NCBI GenBank assembly: GCA_035559315.1
Contig: DATMBJ010000087.1
Coordinates: forward strand, 1-26,430
Length of the DNA: 26,430 bases
Source of the DNA: DATLZM01 sp035559315
GTDB taxonomy: Bacteria; Actinomycetota; UBA4738; HRBIN12
Direction: 5' to 3'
Shown here: one piece after another, positions 7,683-14,776 of the stretch
How the letters are laid out: every line of letters begins with the position of its first letter
How positions within the stretch are numbered: position 1 is the stretch's first letter
Notes under the pieces: generated by a model
What the model saw: only the letters and a program-made list of their open reading frames with translations
Told to the model about the DNA's origin: nothing
Database searches by the model: none
Program-made: the position numbers and the translations under genes

Positions 7683-8039
7683 ATGGTGACCCACGCGAAG
7701 GAGAAGCGCCTGGCGCTGCTCCGCCGTCACCGCCGGGTCCGGAGGAAGATCTCCGGCACCGCCGAGCGGCCCCGCCTGGCCGTGTACCGGTCGAACCGAC
7801 ACATCTACGCCCAGCTGATCGACGACGTGGCGGCCCGGACCCTCGCCGCGGCCTCCGACCTCGAGGTCGAGGCCTCCGGGACGAAGGTCGAGCGGGCCCG
7901 GGCCGTCGGCGCGCTCCTCGCCCGCCGGGCCCGGGAGCGGGGCATCGAGGCCGCGGTGTTCGACCGGGGTGGCCGCCTGTACCACGGGCGGGTGGCGGCG
8001 CTGGCCGAGGGCGCCAGGGAGGGGGGTCTGCGGATCTGA
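7683..8039 (+). CDS. rplR: 50S ribosomal protein L18
   Basis: L18 binds 5S rRNA with L5. The sequence shows EKRLALLRRHRRVRRKISGT, RPRLAVYRSNRHIYAQLIDD and the C-terminal AVFDRGGRLYHGRVAALAEG. ATG 7683 is preferred because an AGGTGA ribosome-site-like run precedes it by 5 nt; a GTG at 7674, overlapping the rplF stop, would add three residues and cannot be excluded. The stop overlaps the rpsE ATG (TGATG). Confidence 0.95.
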   Translation: MVTHAKEKRLALLRRHRRVRRKISGTAERPRLAVYRSNRHIYAQLIDDVAARTLAAASDLEVEASGTKVERARAVGALLARRARERGIEAAVFDRGGRLYHGRVAALAEGAREGGLRI

Positions 8040-8635
8040 TGAGGCGGTACGACGCGTCCGAGCAGAAGGGCCCGTACGAGGAGCGGGTCATCTCGATCAA
8101 CCGGGTGGCCAAGGTGGTGAAGGGAGGGCGCCGGTTCTCCTTCGCCGCGCTCGTCGTGGTGGGCGACGGGGCCGGGCGCGTGGGCGTCGGCTACGGGAAG
8201 GCCAAGGAGGTCCCGGCGGCGATCCAGAAGGGCGTCGACGAGGCCCGCCGGAAGATGTTCGAGGTGCCGATGATGGGGACCACGATCCCCCACGAGGTGA
8301 TCGGGGAGGACGGCGCCGGGGTCGTGCTGCTCAAGCCGGCCGCGCCGGGGACCGGCGTGATCGCGGGGGGACCGGTCCGGGCGCTGGTCGAGGCCGCCGG
8401 GATAAAGGACATCCTCTCCAAGTCCCTGGGCTCGGACAACCCGATCAACATCGTGAAGGCGGCCGTCGCGGGCCTCAAGGCGCTCAAGCGGCCCGAGGAC
8501 GTGGCACGGGCCCGCGGCCGGGACGTCCACCAGGTCGCGCCCAAGCCGATGCTCGAGGCGGTGGCCGAGGCCGACGAGCGGATCCGGGCCCGCCGGGCGG
8601 AGGTGCTCCAGGAGGTGTACGGTGGCGAAACTTAG
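8039..8635 (+). CDS. rpsE: 30S ribosomal protein S5
   Basis: S5 takes part in mRNA entry and decoding fidelity. The 198-residue protein has the double-stranded-RNA-binding N-domain (VISINRVAKVVKGGRRFSFA, GYGKAKEVPAAIQKGVDEAR) and the C-terminal domain (GTGVIAGGPVRALVEAAGI, SKSLGSDNPINIVKAA). The C-terminus is about 30 residues longer than the E. coli protein and helical and charged in character. Its last 14 nt overlap the start of rpmD in another frame. Confidence 0.97.
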   Translation: MRRYDASEQKGPYEERVISINRVAKVVKGGRRFSFAALVVVGDGAGRVGVGYGKAKEVPAAIQKGVDEARRKMFEVPMMGTTIPHEVIGEDGAGVVLLKPAAPGTGVIAGGPVRALVEAAGIKDILSKSLGSDNPINIVKAAVAGLKALKRPEDVARARGRDVHQVAPKPMLEAVAEADERIRARRAEVLQEVYGGET

Positions 8636-8804
8636 AGTCACCCAGCGCCGGAGCGTGATCGACCGCCCCCGCGACCAGAAGGACACGGTGCGCCGGCTGG
8701 GGCTGCGCCGGATCGGCGACACGGTCGTGAAGGAGGACCGCCCCGACGTGCGCGGGATGATCGCGAAGGTGCGGCACCTGGTCGACGTGGAGGTGGAGGG
8801 ATGA
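8622..8804 (+). CDS. rpmD: 50S ribosomal protein L30
   Basis: L30 is a small 23S rRNA-binding protein. The 60-residue product reads MAKLRVTQRRSVIDRPRDQK then TVRRLGLRRIGDTVVKEDRP and GMIAKVRHLVDVE, the full family pattern. The GTG start at 8622 lies 14 nt inside rpsE, with GGAGGTGTAC upstream as the ribosome site. It occupies its usual spc position between S5 and L15. Confidence 0.97.
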   Translation: MAKLRVTQRRSVIDRPRDQKDTVRRLGLRRIGDTVVKEDRPDVRGMIAKVRHLVDVEVEG

Positions 8805-8826
8805 CCTCCGCCGCGAGGGAGGAGCC

Positions 8827-9273
8827 GTGAAGCTGCACCACCTGCGCCCGGCCCCCGGTGCGACGCGCCCGCGGAAGCGGGTGGGCCGGGGGAGGGCCGC
8901 TGGCCAGGGGAAGACGGCGGGCCGGGGGACGAAGGGCTACAAGGCCCGGCACCAGCCGAAGCTCGGCTTCGAGGGCGGGCAGATGCCGCTCCAGCGGCGC
9001 GTGCCCAAGCTCAAGGGCTTCCGCAACCCCAAGCGCGTCGAGTACGCCGTGGTGAACGTGGAGGCGCTGGCCAGGGCCTTCGAGGGGGGCGAGGTGGATC
9101 CCGCGGCCATGGCCGCGCGGGGCCTGGTCCGGGAGGGGCTCCCGGTCAAGGTGCTGGCCCGGGGGGACATCGGCCACGCCCTGGTCGTGCGGGCCCACGC
9201 CTTCTCCGCCCAGGCGCGGGCCAAGATCGAGCAGGCCGGGGGCCGGGCCGAGGTCCTGGGCTCGCCCGGGTAG
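8827..9273 (+). CDS. rplO: 50S ribosomal protein L15
   Basis: L15 is a late-assembly 50S protein. The 148 residues start KLHHLRPAPGATRPRKRVGR with the glycine-rich GRAAGQGKTAGRGTKGYKAR stretch, then EGGQMPLQRRVPKLKGF and the C-terminal globular part with VLARGDIGHALVVRAHAFS. The GTG start at 8827 is preceded by a GCGAGGGAGGAGCC ribosome site. The intergenic 22 nt after rpmD hold nothing else. Confidence 0.97.
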   Translation: MKLHHLRPAPGATRPRKRVGRGRAAGQGKTAGRGTKGYKARHQPKLGFEGGQMPLQRRVPKLKGFRNPKRVEYAVVNVEALARAFEGGEVDPAAMAARGLVREGLPVKVLARGDIGHALVVRAHAFSAQARAKIEQAGGRAEVLGSPG

Positions 9274-9285
9274 GATAGGGGGACC

Positions 9286-10557
9286 GTGCTCCGGGCCTTC
9301 GTCAACGCCTTCAAGCTCCCGGATCTCCGGGCCAAGATCCTCTTCACGCTGTTCATCATCGCCGTCTACCGGTTCGGGTCCCACGTGCCGGTGCCGGTGG
9401 TGGACCTCTCGGAGCTCGAGCGGCAGCTCGAGGCGCAGGGCGGCACGGGGTTCCTGGCCTTCATCGACCTCTTCTCGGGCGGCGCCCTCACGCACCTGGC
9501 CGTCTTCGCCCTGGGGATCATGCCCTACATCACGAGCTCGATCATCATCCAGCTCCTCACGGTCGTGATCCCCAAGCTCGAGCAGTGGCAGAAGCAGGGC
9601 GAGATCGGCGTGAAGAAGATCAACCAGACCACCCGCTACGTCACGGTGGTGCTGGCGCTGCTCCAGTCCACCGGCCTCGTGTTCCTGTTCAACTCCCAGT
9701 ACCAGGTGTTCCCGCCGGGAACCTTCACGCCGCCCAACGTGGGGCTGATCGTGCTGACCCTCACCGCCGGGACCGCGCTGATCATGTGGCTCGGGGAGCT
9801 GATCACCCAGCGCGGGATCGGCAACGGGATGTCGGTGCTGATCTTCACCAGCGTGATCTCGCGGCTGCCCCAGCAGGGGCTCGCGATCTGGCGGCAGGGG
9901 GGGCCGGGGAAGTTCGCGATCATCTTCCTGATCGGCCTGGCGATCATCGTGGCCGTGGTCTTCATCGAGCAGGGGCAGCGCCGGATCCCGGTCCAGTACG
10001 CGAAGCGGGTGGTGGGGCGGCGGATGTACGGCGGCCAGAGCACCTACATCCCCCTCAAGGTGAACCAGGCCGGCGTCATCCCGATCATCTTCGCCTCGTC
10101 GGTGCTCTACTTCCCGACGCTCATCGCGAGCGTGTACCACGCCACGTGGTTCCAGAACCTCGTGAACAACCACCTGGCGAGCCCCCGGAGCGTCGCCTAC
10201 ATGGTGCTCTACGGGCTGATGGTGGTGTTCTTCGCCTACTTCTACACGGCGATCGCGTTCAACCCGGTCGACACCGCGGACAACCTCCGGAAGTACGGGG
10301 GGTTCATCCCCGGGATCCGGCCGGGGCCGCCCACCGCCAACCACCTGAACGACATCCTCGTCCGCATCACTCTGCCGGGCTCGCTGTTCCTGGCGACGGT
10401 CGCGCTCCTCCCCTCGATCGTGCTGGCCATCTGGGCCTTCCAGCAGTTCCCGTTCGGGGGGACCTCGATCCTGATCACGGTCGGGGTGGCCCTGGAGACC
10501 ATGAAGCAGCTCGAGTCCCAGCTCCTGATGCGGCACTACGAGGGCTTCCTGAGGTAG
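9286..10557 (+). CDS. secY: Preprotein translocase subunit SecY
   Basis: SecY is the channel subunit of the SecYEG translocon in the cytoplasmic membrane. The 423-residue protein has the ten hydrophobic segments expected of the family. Landmarks are FTLFIIAVYRFGSHVPVP (first segment), DLFSGGALTHLAVFALGIMP (plug and second segment), SIIIQLLTVVIPKLEQWQKQ, ITQRGIGNGMSVLIFTSV, and YIPLKVNQAGVIPIIFASS. The C-terminal cytosolic end LESQLLMRHYEGFLR contacts SecA in other species. The GTG start at 9286 follows GGATAGGGGGACC. It is the last gene of the spc group, followed by adk after 4 nt. Confidence 0.98.
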   Translation: MLRAFVNAFKLPDLRAKILFTLFIIAVYRFGSHVPVPVVDLSELERQLEAQGGTGFLAFIDLFSGGALTHLAVFALGIMPYITSSIIIQLLTVVIPKLEQWQKQGEIGVKKINQTTRYVTVVLALLQSTGLVFLFNSQYQVFPPGTFTPPNVGLIVLTLTAGTALIMWLGELITQRGIGNGMSVLIFTSVISRLPQQGLAIWRQGGPGKFAIIFLIGLAIIVAVVFIEQGQRRIPVQYAKRVVGRRMYGGQSTYIPLKVNQAGVIPIIFASSVLYFPTLIASVYHATWFQNLVNNHLASPRSVAYMVLYGLMVVFFAYFYTAIAFNPVDTADNLRKYGGFIPGIRPGPPTANHLNDILVRITLPGSLFLATVALLPSIVLAIWAFQQFPFGGTSILITVGVALETMKQLESQLLMRHYEGFLR

Positions 10558-10561
10558 GGCG

Positions 10562-11224
10562 ATGCGCATCGTCCTCCTCGGCCCCCCGGGGGCGGGCAAG
10601 GGAACCCAGGCCAGGAGGCTGGCCGAGCGCTACGGGGTGGCCAACATCTCGACCGGCGACATCCTCCGGGACCACGTCGCCCGGGGGACCGACCTCGGGC
10701 GCCTGGCCAAGGGCTTCATGGACCGCGGCGACTACGTCCCCGACGACGTGATGGTCCGGATGGTGATGGAGCGACTGCAGGAGCCGGACGCGCGGGACGG
10801 ATTCATCCTGGACGGGTTCCCCCGGACCGTCCCGCAGGCCCAGGCCCTGGAGGACGCCCTGGCCGACATCGGGCGGCCGCTCTCCGCGGTGCTCAAGTTC
10901 AAGATCGACGACGAGGTCGCGGTGAAGCGGCTGGCCGGACGGTGGACCTGCCCGGCCTGCAAGCGGACGTACAACGTGGAGTTCAAGCCGCCCCGGGTCG
11001 ACCGGCGGTGCGACCACGACGGGGCGGAGCTCGTCCGCCGGGGCGACGACGACGAGGTGACGGTGCGGCGGCGCCTCGAGGTCTACCGCCGGGAGACGGC
11101 GCCCCTCGAGTTCTTCTTCTGGGAGCGGGGGCTGCTCCGGGAGGTCGACGCCGAGGGGACCGAGGACGAGGTGACGGCCCGGACCGTCGAGGCCATCGCC
11201 GACCTGGTCGACCTCTCCTCCTGA
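10562..11224 (+). CDS. adk: Adenylate kinase with zinc-type LID
   Basis: Adenylate kinase converts ATP + AMP to two ADP in the cytosol. The P-loop GPPGAGKGTQ is at residues 7-16, the AMP-binding STGDILRD at 30-37, and the DGFPRT motif at 84-89. The long LID domain contains Cys130, Cys133, Cys150 and Asp153. This is the same spacing and numbering as the structural zinc site of the Bacillus subtilis enzyme, so a bound Zn is likely. The length is 220 residues. secY-adk-map is the common order, and no promoter is visible in front of it. Confidence 0.98.
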   Translation: MRIVLLGPPGAGKGTQARRLAERYGVANISTGDILRDHVARGTDLGRLAKGFMDRGDYVPDDVMVRMVMERLQEPDARDGFILDGFPRTVPQAQALEDALADIGRPLSAVLKFKIDDEVAVKRLAGRWTCPACKRTYNVEFKPPRVDRRCDHDGAELVRRGDDDEVTVRRRLEVYRRETAPLEFFFWERGLLREVDAEGTEDEVTARTVEAIADLVDLSS

Positions 11225-11227
11225 GCC

Positions 11228-11983
11228 GTGATCATCTACAAGTCCCGGGACGAGATCGCGAGGATGCGGCGGGCCGGCCGGATCGTGGCCGGGACGATCG
11301 AGCGGGTCCTGGCCGAGGTGCGGCCCGGGATCCCGACGGCCCGGCTCGATCAGGTGGCCGAGGCCTACATCCGGGACCAGGGGGCGCTCCCGTCGTTCAA
11401 GGGCTACCGGGGCTTCCCGGCCTCGATCTGCGTCTCGGTGAACCACGAGGTGGTCCACGGCATCCCCTCGCCCCGGCGGATCCTCCGCGAGGGCGACGTC
11501 CTCTCCCTCGACTTCGGGGCGATCTGGGAGGGCTACCACGCCGACTCCGCGGTGACGGTCTTCGTCGGCGACCCGCCGTCCTCCGAGGCGGAGAAGCTGG
11601 TCCGGGTGACCGAGGAGGCCCTGGAGGCGGCGATCGCGCGGATCCGTCCCGGGGCCCGGCTCTCGGACGTCTCCCACGCGGTCCAGCAGGTGGTGGAGGG
11701 GGCGGGCTTCTCCGTGGTGCGGGAGTACGTGGGCCACGGGATCGGCCGGAGCCTGCACGAGGATCCCCAGGTCCCGAACTACGGGCCGCCGGGGCGCGGG
11801 CCCGAGCTCCGCCCCGGCCTGGTGCTGGCCGTGGAGCCGATGGTGAACGCGGGGGGGTGGGAGACCAGGGTCCTGGCCGACGGGTGGACCGTGGTGACCG
11901 CGGACGGCTCCCTCTCTGCGCACTTCGAACACACGATCGCCGTGACCGAGGACGGCCACGAGGTCCTCACCGCCCGGGGATGA
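11228..11983 (+). CDS. map: Type I methionine aminopeptidase
   Basis: It removes the initiator methionine from nascent proteins. The 251-residue pita-bread fold is recognisable, with metal ligands Asp95, Asp106, His170, Glu203 and Glu234 and the conserved His78 (in NHEVVHGIP). These match the E. coli set within one or two positions. There is no N-terminal SH3-type extension, so it is the short type Ia form. The GTG start at 11228 is 3 nt after adk. The gene ends the first long run; a promoter region follows. Confidence 0.97.
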   Translation: MIIYKSRDEIARMRRAGRIVAGTIERVLAEVRPGIPTARLDQVAEAYIRDQGALPSFKGYRGFPASICVSVNHEVVHGIPSPRRILREGDVLSLDFGAIWEGYHADSAVTVFVGDPPSSEAEKLVRVTEEALEAAIARIRPGARLSDVSHAVQQVVEGAGFSVVREYVGHGIGRSLHEDPQVPNYGPPGRGPELRPGLVLAVEPMVNAGGWETRVLADGWTVVTADGSLSAHFEHTIAVTEDGHEVLTARG

Positions 11984-12048
11984 GCCGGCCGATCCTCGGC
12001 GGACGGACACCTGGACGCCGGGGCGGGGGCCCGCTCGGGGCGGGGCCG

Positions 12049-12077
12049 TGGACGCTCGGGACCACGCCGCCTATACT
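12049..12077 (+). promoter_or_regulatory. Promoter of the infA-rpmJ-rpsM-rpsK-rpoA-rplQ unit
   Basis: TGGACG (12049-12054) and TATACT (12072-12077) form a sigma70-type -35/-10 pair with a 17-nt spacer. The -10 hexamer matches TATAAT at five of six bases and is conspicuous in this GC-rich DNA. Transcription would start near 12084 and leave an untranslated leader of about 70 nt before infA. It lies in a 171-nt gap (11984-12154) that holds no gene. Confidence 0.7.
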
Positions 12078-12081
12078 GGGG

Positions 12082-12101
12082 CTGGCCCCGTCCGGGGCCG
12101 G
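12082..12101 (+). other. Inverted repeat in the infA leader
   Basis: CTGGCCCC (12082-12089) and GGGGCCGG (12094-12101) pair over 8 positions, with one G-U wobble, around the loop GTCC. The predicted transcription start lies at about 12084, so in RNA the first base or two of the left arm may be lost and most of the stem would sit at the 5' end. It may protect the mRNA or influence initiation. No U-run follows, so an intrinsic terminator is unlikely. Confidence 0.4.
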
Positions 12102-12154
12102 TTCCGTCTCGCCCAGGGGCGGGCCGTGGTCCGTGGTCGAGGGACGCCTGGAGC

Positions 12155-12373
12155 TTGCCGAAGAAGGATGTCATCGAGGTCGAGGGCACGGTGACGGAGC
12201 CGCTGCCCAACGCCATGTTCCGGGTCGAGCTCGACAACGGGCACAAGGTGCTGGCGCACATCTCCGGGAAGATGCGGATGCACTACATCCGGATCCTCCC
12301 CGGGGACCGGGTGCTGGTGGAGCTGTCGCCGTACGACCTGTCCAGGGGCAGGATCGTGTACCGGTACAAGTGA
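12155..12373 (+). CDS. infA: Translation initiation factor IF-1 (TTG start)
   Basis: IF-1 binds the A site of the 30S subunit during initiation. The 72-residue OB-fold protein is MPKKDVIEVEGTVTEPLPNA, MFRVELDNGHKVLAHISGKM and RMHYIRILPGDRVLVELSPY in succession, ending DLSRGRIVYRYK. The only start that gives the full family N-terminus is TTG 12155. A GAGGGA run at 12139-12144 lies about 10 nt upstream and can serve as ribosome site. TTG is a weak initiation codon and stands out among the ATG/GTG neighbours. Confidence 0.95.
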   Translation: MPKKDVIEVEGTVTEPLPNAMFRVELDNGHKVLAHISGKMRMHYIRILPGDRVLVELSPYDLSRGRIVYRYK

Positions 12374-12389
12374 GCGGAGGAGCGGGCAG

Positions 12390-12503
12390 GTGAAGGTCCG
12401 GCCGTCGGTGAAGAAGATCTGCGACCGGTGCCGCATCATCCGGCGGCACGGCCGGGTCATCGTCATCTGCACCAACCCCCGTCACAAGCAGCGGCAGGGG
12501 TGA
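12390..12503 (+). CDS. rpmJ: 50S ribosomal protein L36 (zinc form)
   Basis: L36 is the smallest ribosomal protein. The 37 residues are MKVRPSVKKICDRCRIIRR followed by a basic strand and a terminal HKQRQG. Cys11, Cys14, Cys27 and His32 form the usual CCCH zinc site. The GTG start at 12390 follows GAGCGGAGGAGCGGGCAG, a strong purine-rich ribosome site. It lies 16 nt after infA and 11 nt before rpsM, the standard order. Confidence 0.95.
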   Translation: MKVRPSVKKICDRCRIIRRHGRVIVICTNPRHKQRQG

Positions 12504-12514
12504 GGAGGGGCGCG

Positions 12515-12895
12515 ATGGCGCGGATCGCGGGCGTCGACCTCCCGCGGGACAAGCGGGTGGACATCGCCCTTCGCTACATCTACGGGATCGGGCCGACCCG
12601 GGCCTACCAGATCGTGGACGCGACGGGCGTCGACCCCGCCACCCGGGTCCGTGACCTCTCGGAGGAGGAGGTCGTCCGGATCCGGGAGTTCATCGACCGG
12701 AACTACAAGGTCGAGGGCGACCTCCGGCGCGACGTCGCCTCCGACATCAAGCGGAAGATCGAGATCGGCTGCTACCAGGGCCTCCGGCACCGGCGGAGCC
12801 TGCCGGTGCGCGGGCAGCGGACGCACACGAACGCCCGGACCCGCAAGGGCCCGAAGAAGACCATCGCCGGGAAGAAGAAGGCGCGGAAGAAGTAG
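12515..12895 (+). CDS. rpsM: 30S ribosomal protein S13
   Basis: S13 lies in the 30S head and forms intersubunit bridges and P-site tRNA contacts. The 126 residues start ARIAGVDLPRDKRVDIALRY and contain YGIGPTRAYQIV, the helix-two-turn-helix region, and QGLRHRRSLPVRGQRTHTNA. The C-terminal tail is very basic (KKTIAGKKKARKK) as in the family. ATG 12515 is preceded by a TGAGGAGGGGCGCG ribosome site. The open frame extends upstream into rpmJ, but nothing there resembles S13. Confidence 0.97.
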   Translation: MARIAGVDLPRDKRVDIALRYIYGIGPTRAYQIVDATGVDPATRVRDLSEEEVVRIREFIDRNYKVEGDLRRDVASDIKRKIEIGCYQGLRHRRSLPVRGQRTHTNARTRKGPKKTIAGKKKARKK

Positions 12896-12916
12896 GCCGG
12901 GGGAAGCAGGGGACCG

Positions 12917-13309
12917 ATGGCGAAGCCGAAGGCCAAGAAGGCCCGGAAGAAGGAGAAGAAGAACATCGTCCACGGGCAGGCCCACATCAAGTCGACGTTC
13001 AACAACACGATCGTCACGATCACGGACCTGCAGGGCAACACGATCGCCTGGGCCAGCGCCGGCAACGTGGGGTTCAAGGGCTCGCGGAAGTCCACCCCGT
13101 TCGCCGCGCAGCTGGCGGCCGAGGCGGCGGCCCGGCGAGCCCAGGAGCACGGGCTGCAGAAGGTGGACGTGTACGTGAAGGGGCCGGGGTCGGGGCGGGA
13201 GACGGCCATCCGCTCGCTCGCCGCGACCGGCCTCGAGATCCTGGGTATCCAGGATGTGACGCCGGTGCCCCACAACGGGTGCCGGCCGAAGAAGCGCCGG
13301 CGCGTATAG
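12917..13309 (+). CDS. rpsK: 30S ribosomal protein S11
   Basis: S11 belongs to the platform of the 30S. The 130-residue protein has a Lys-rich N-terminus, then HIKSTFNNTIVTITDLQGNT, GFKGSRKSTPFAAQLAAEAA and a C-terminal TPVPHNGCRPKKRRRV. The Asn120-Gly121 pair corresponds to the site that is an isoaspartate in E. coli S11. ATG 12917 lies 21 nt after rpsM with a GGGGGAAGCAGGGGA purine run ahead. rpsD, often next, is missing here. Confidence 0.97.
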   Translation: MAKPKAKKARKKEKKNIVHGQAHIKSTFNNTIVTITDLQGNTIAWASAGNVGFKGSRKSTPFAAQLAAEAAARRAQEHGLQKVDVYVKGPGSGRETAIRSLAATGLEILGIQDVTPVPHNGCRPKKRRRV

Positions 13310-13317
13310 GCGCCGGA

Positions 13318-13342
13318 CCGGGGCGGGCGGATCCCGTCCCGG
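13318..13342 (+). other. Strong inverted repeat between rpsK and rpoA
   Basis: CCGGGGCGGG (13318-13327) and CCCGTCCCGG (13333-13342) can pair over 10 positions with a single G-U wobble around a 5-nt loop. It fills part of the 84-nt gap where rpsD is often found. No T-run follows, so it is more likely an mRNA stability, processing or attenuation element than an efficient intrinsic terminator. Its role is inferred only. Confidence 0.4.
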
Positions 13343-13393
13343 ACGATCGGCGGGGCAGGGGTGGATGATCCCCCGCCGGAGGAGGGGACGCAG

Positions 13394-14323
13394 GTGTTCA
13401 TCGTCGCGAGGCCGCAGATCCAGGAGGAGCCCGTCTCGCCGACCCGCTCCCGGTTCATCATCGAGCCGCTGGAGCCCGGGTTCGGCTACACGATCGGGAA
13501 CTCGCTCCGCCGCACGCTGCTCTCCTCGATCCCGGGGGCCGCGATCTCGTCGGTCCGGATCGAGGGCGTGCTGCACGAGTTCTCCACGATCCCCAAGGTC
13601 CAGGAGGACGTCACCGACATCATCCTGAACCTCAAGGAGCTCGTGATCCGCTCGGAGCTCGACGAGCCGGTCACGATGTACCTGAAGGCGAAGGGCCCGG
13701 GCGAGGTGACGGCCGGGGACATCGCGCCGCCGGCCGGCGTCGAGATCCTCAACCCCGACCTCCACATCGCCACCCTGGGGAAGGGGGCGAGCCTCGAGAT
13801 GGAGATGGTCGTGGAGCGGGGCGTCGGCTACCGGCCGGCGGAGAAGAACAAGAAGCCCCGGGACCCGATCGGCGTGATCCCCGTGGACTCGATCTTCTCC
13901 CCGGTCCGGAGGGTCTCCTACAGCGTCGAGAACACCCGGGTCGAGCAGATGACCGACCGGGACCGGCTGATCCTCGACGTCGAGACCGACGGGTCGGTCA
14001 CGCCGCGGGAGGCCGTGGCCTCGGCCGGCGGGACGCTCCTCGAGCTGATCCAGCTCTTCGCGGAGCTCGCGGAGGCCACGAGCGTCCAGGTGAGCCCGGC
14101 CGAGGATCAGGAGGTCCCCTCCGACTACCAGATCACGATCGAGGAGCTGAACCTCTCGGTCCGCTCGTACAACTGCCTGAAGCGGGAGGGGATCAACACG
14201 GTCGGCGACCTGGTCCAGAAGAGCGAGGCCGAGCTGATGGACATCCGGAACTTCGGCCAGAAGTCGATCGACGAGGTCAAGCAGAAGCTGGCCGAGCTGG
14301 GCCTCTCGCTCCGGCAGGAGTAG
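13394..14323 (+). CDS. rpoA: DNA-directed RNA polymerase subunit alpha
   Basis: The alpha subunit nucleates RNA polymerase assembly and contacts regulators. The N-terminal domain shows SRFIIEPLEPGFGYTIGNSL, RRTLLSSIPGAAISSVRIEG and VLHEFSTIPKVQEDVTDIIL. A linker of about 20 residues leads to the C-terminal domain with LNLSVRSYNCLKREGINTVG and MDIRNFGQKSIDEVKQKLAE. GTG 13394 is chosen over GTG 13361: it gives the typical actinobacterial start MFIVARPQIQEE, and GGAGGAGGGG lies 7-16 nt upstream. The length is 309 residues. Confidence 0.97.
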   Translation: MFIVARPQIQEEPVSPTRSRFIIEPLEPGFGYTIGNSLRRTLLSSIPGAAISSVRIEGVLHEFSTIPKVQEDVTDIILNLKELVIRSELDEPVTMYLKAKGPGEVTAGDIAPPAGVEILNPDLHIATLGKGASLEMEMVVERGVGYRPAEKNKKPRDPIGVIPVDSIFSPVRRVSYSVENTRVEQMTDRDRLILDVETDGSVTPREAVASAGGTLLELIQLFAELAEATSVQVSPAEDQEVPSDYQITIEELNLSVRSYNCLKREGINTVGDLVQKSEAELMDIRNFGQKSIDEVKQKLAELGLSLRQE

Positions 14324-14326
14324 GCG

Positions 14327-14686
14327 ATGCCCAAGCCGCGGAAGGGTCCCCGCCTCGGCTCCGGCCCCGCCCACCAGCGGCTGCTCCTGGCCGGCCTGGC
14401 CGCGCAGCTCTTCGTCCACGGACGCATCCGCACGACCGAGGCCAAGGCCAAGGCGGTCCGCCCCCTCGCGGAGCGGCTGATCACGTTCGCGAAGCGGGGG
14501 GACCTCGCGGCCCGGCGCGAGGTGCTCAAGGTCATCCCGGACCGCGACGTCGTGGCCAAGCTCTTCCACGAGATCGCGCCGCGGTACGCGGATCGCCCCG
14601 GCGGGTACACGCGGATCCTGAAGCTCGGTCAGCGGCAGGGCGACGGGGCCCCGATGGCCCGGATCGAGCTGGTCGAGGCTGAGTAG
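14327..14686 (+). CDS. rplQ: 50S ribosomal protein L17
   Basis: L17 sits near the tunnel exit. The 119-residue product shows PKPRKGPRLGSGPAHQRLLL, LAAQLFVHGRIRTTEAKAKA, VRPLAERLITFAKRGDLAA and the C-terminal RPGGYTRILKLGQRQGDGAP with MARIELVE. ATG 14327 follows the rpoA stop by 3 nt with CGGCAGGAGTAGGCG as the ribosome site. It ends the alpha operon. Confidence 0.97.
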   Translation: MPKPRKGPRLGSGPAHQRLLLAGLAAQLFVHGRIRTTEAKAKAVRPLAERLITFAKRGDLAARREVLKVIPDRDVVAKLFHEIAPRYADRPGGYTRILKLGQRQGDGAPMARIELVEAE

Positions 14687-14705
14687 CCGCCCGGCCGAGG
14701 CGGGT

Positions 14706-14726
14706 GGCGGCTCCCGGGCAGCCGCC
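14706..14726 (+). terminator. Possible weak terminator hairpin after rplQ
   Basis: GGCGGCT (14706-14712) and AGCCGCC (14720-14726) form a 7-bp stem around a 7-nt loop, 20 nt after the rplQ stop, in the 90-nt gap before the META-domain gene. A T-run is lacking, so any termination would be partial or factor-assisted. It is offered as the likely boundary of the alpha operon only because of its position. Confidence 0.3.
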
Positions 14727-14776
14727 CACGCCGGCCCCGGGCGGAACCGTTCGGGCGGCGCCGACGTCGAACCGGC

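Noticed and set aside
9271..9285. TAGGAT as a -10 box for a secY promoter
   Set aside because: It overlaps the rplO stop, has no -35 partner and a ribosome-site-like AGGGGGA follows, so ordinary operon translation explains it better.
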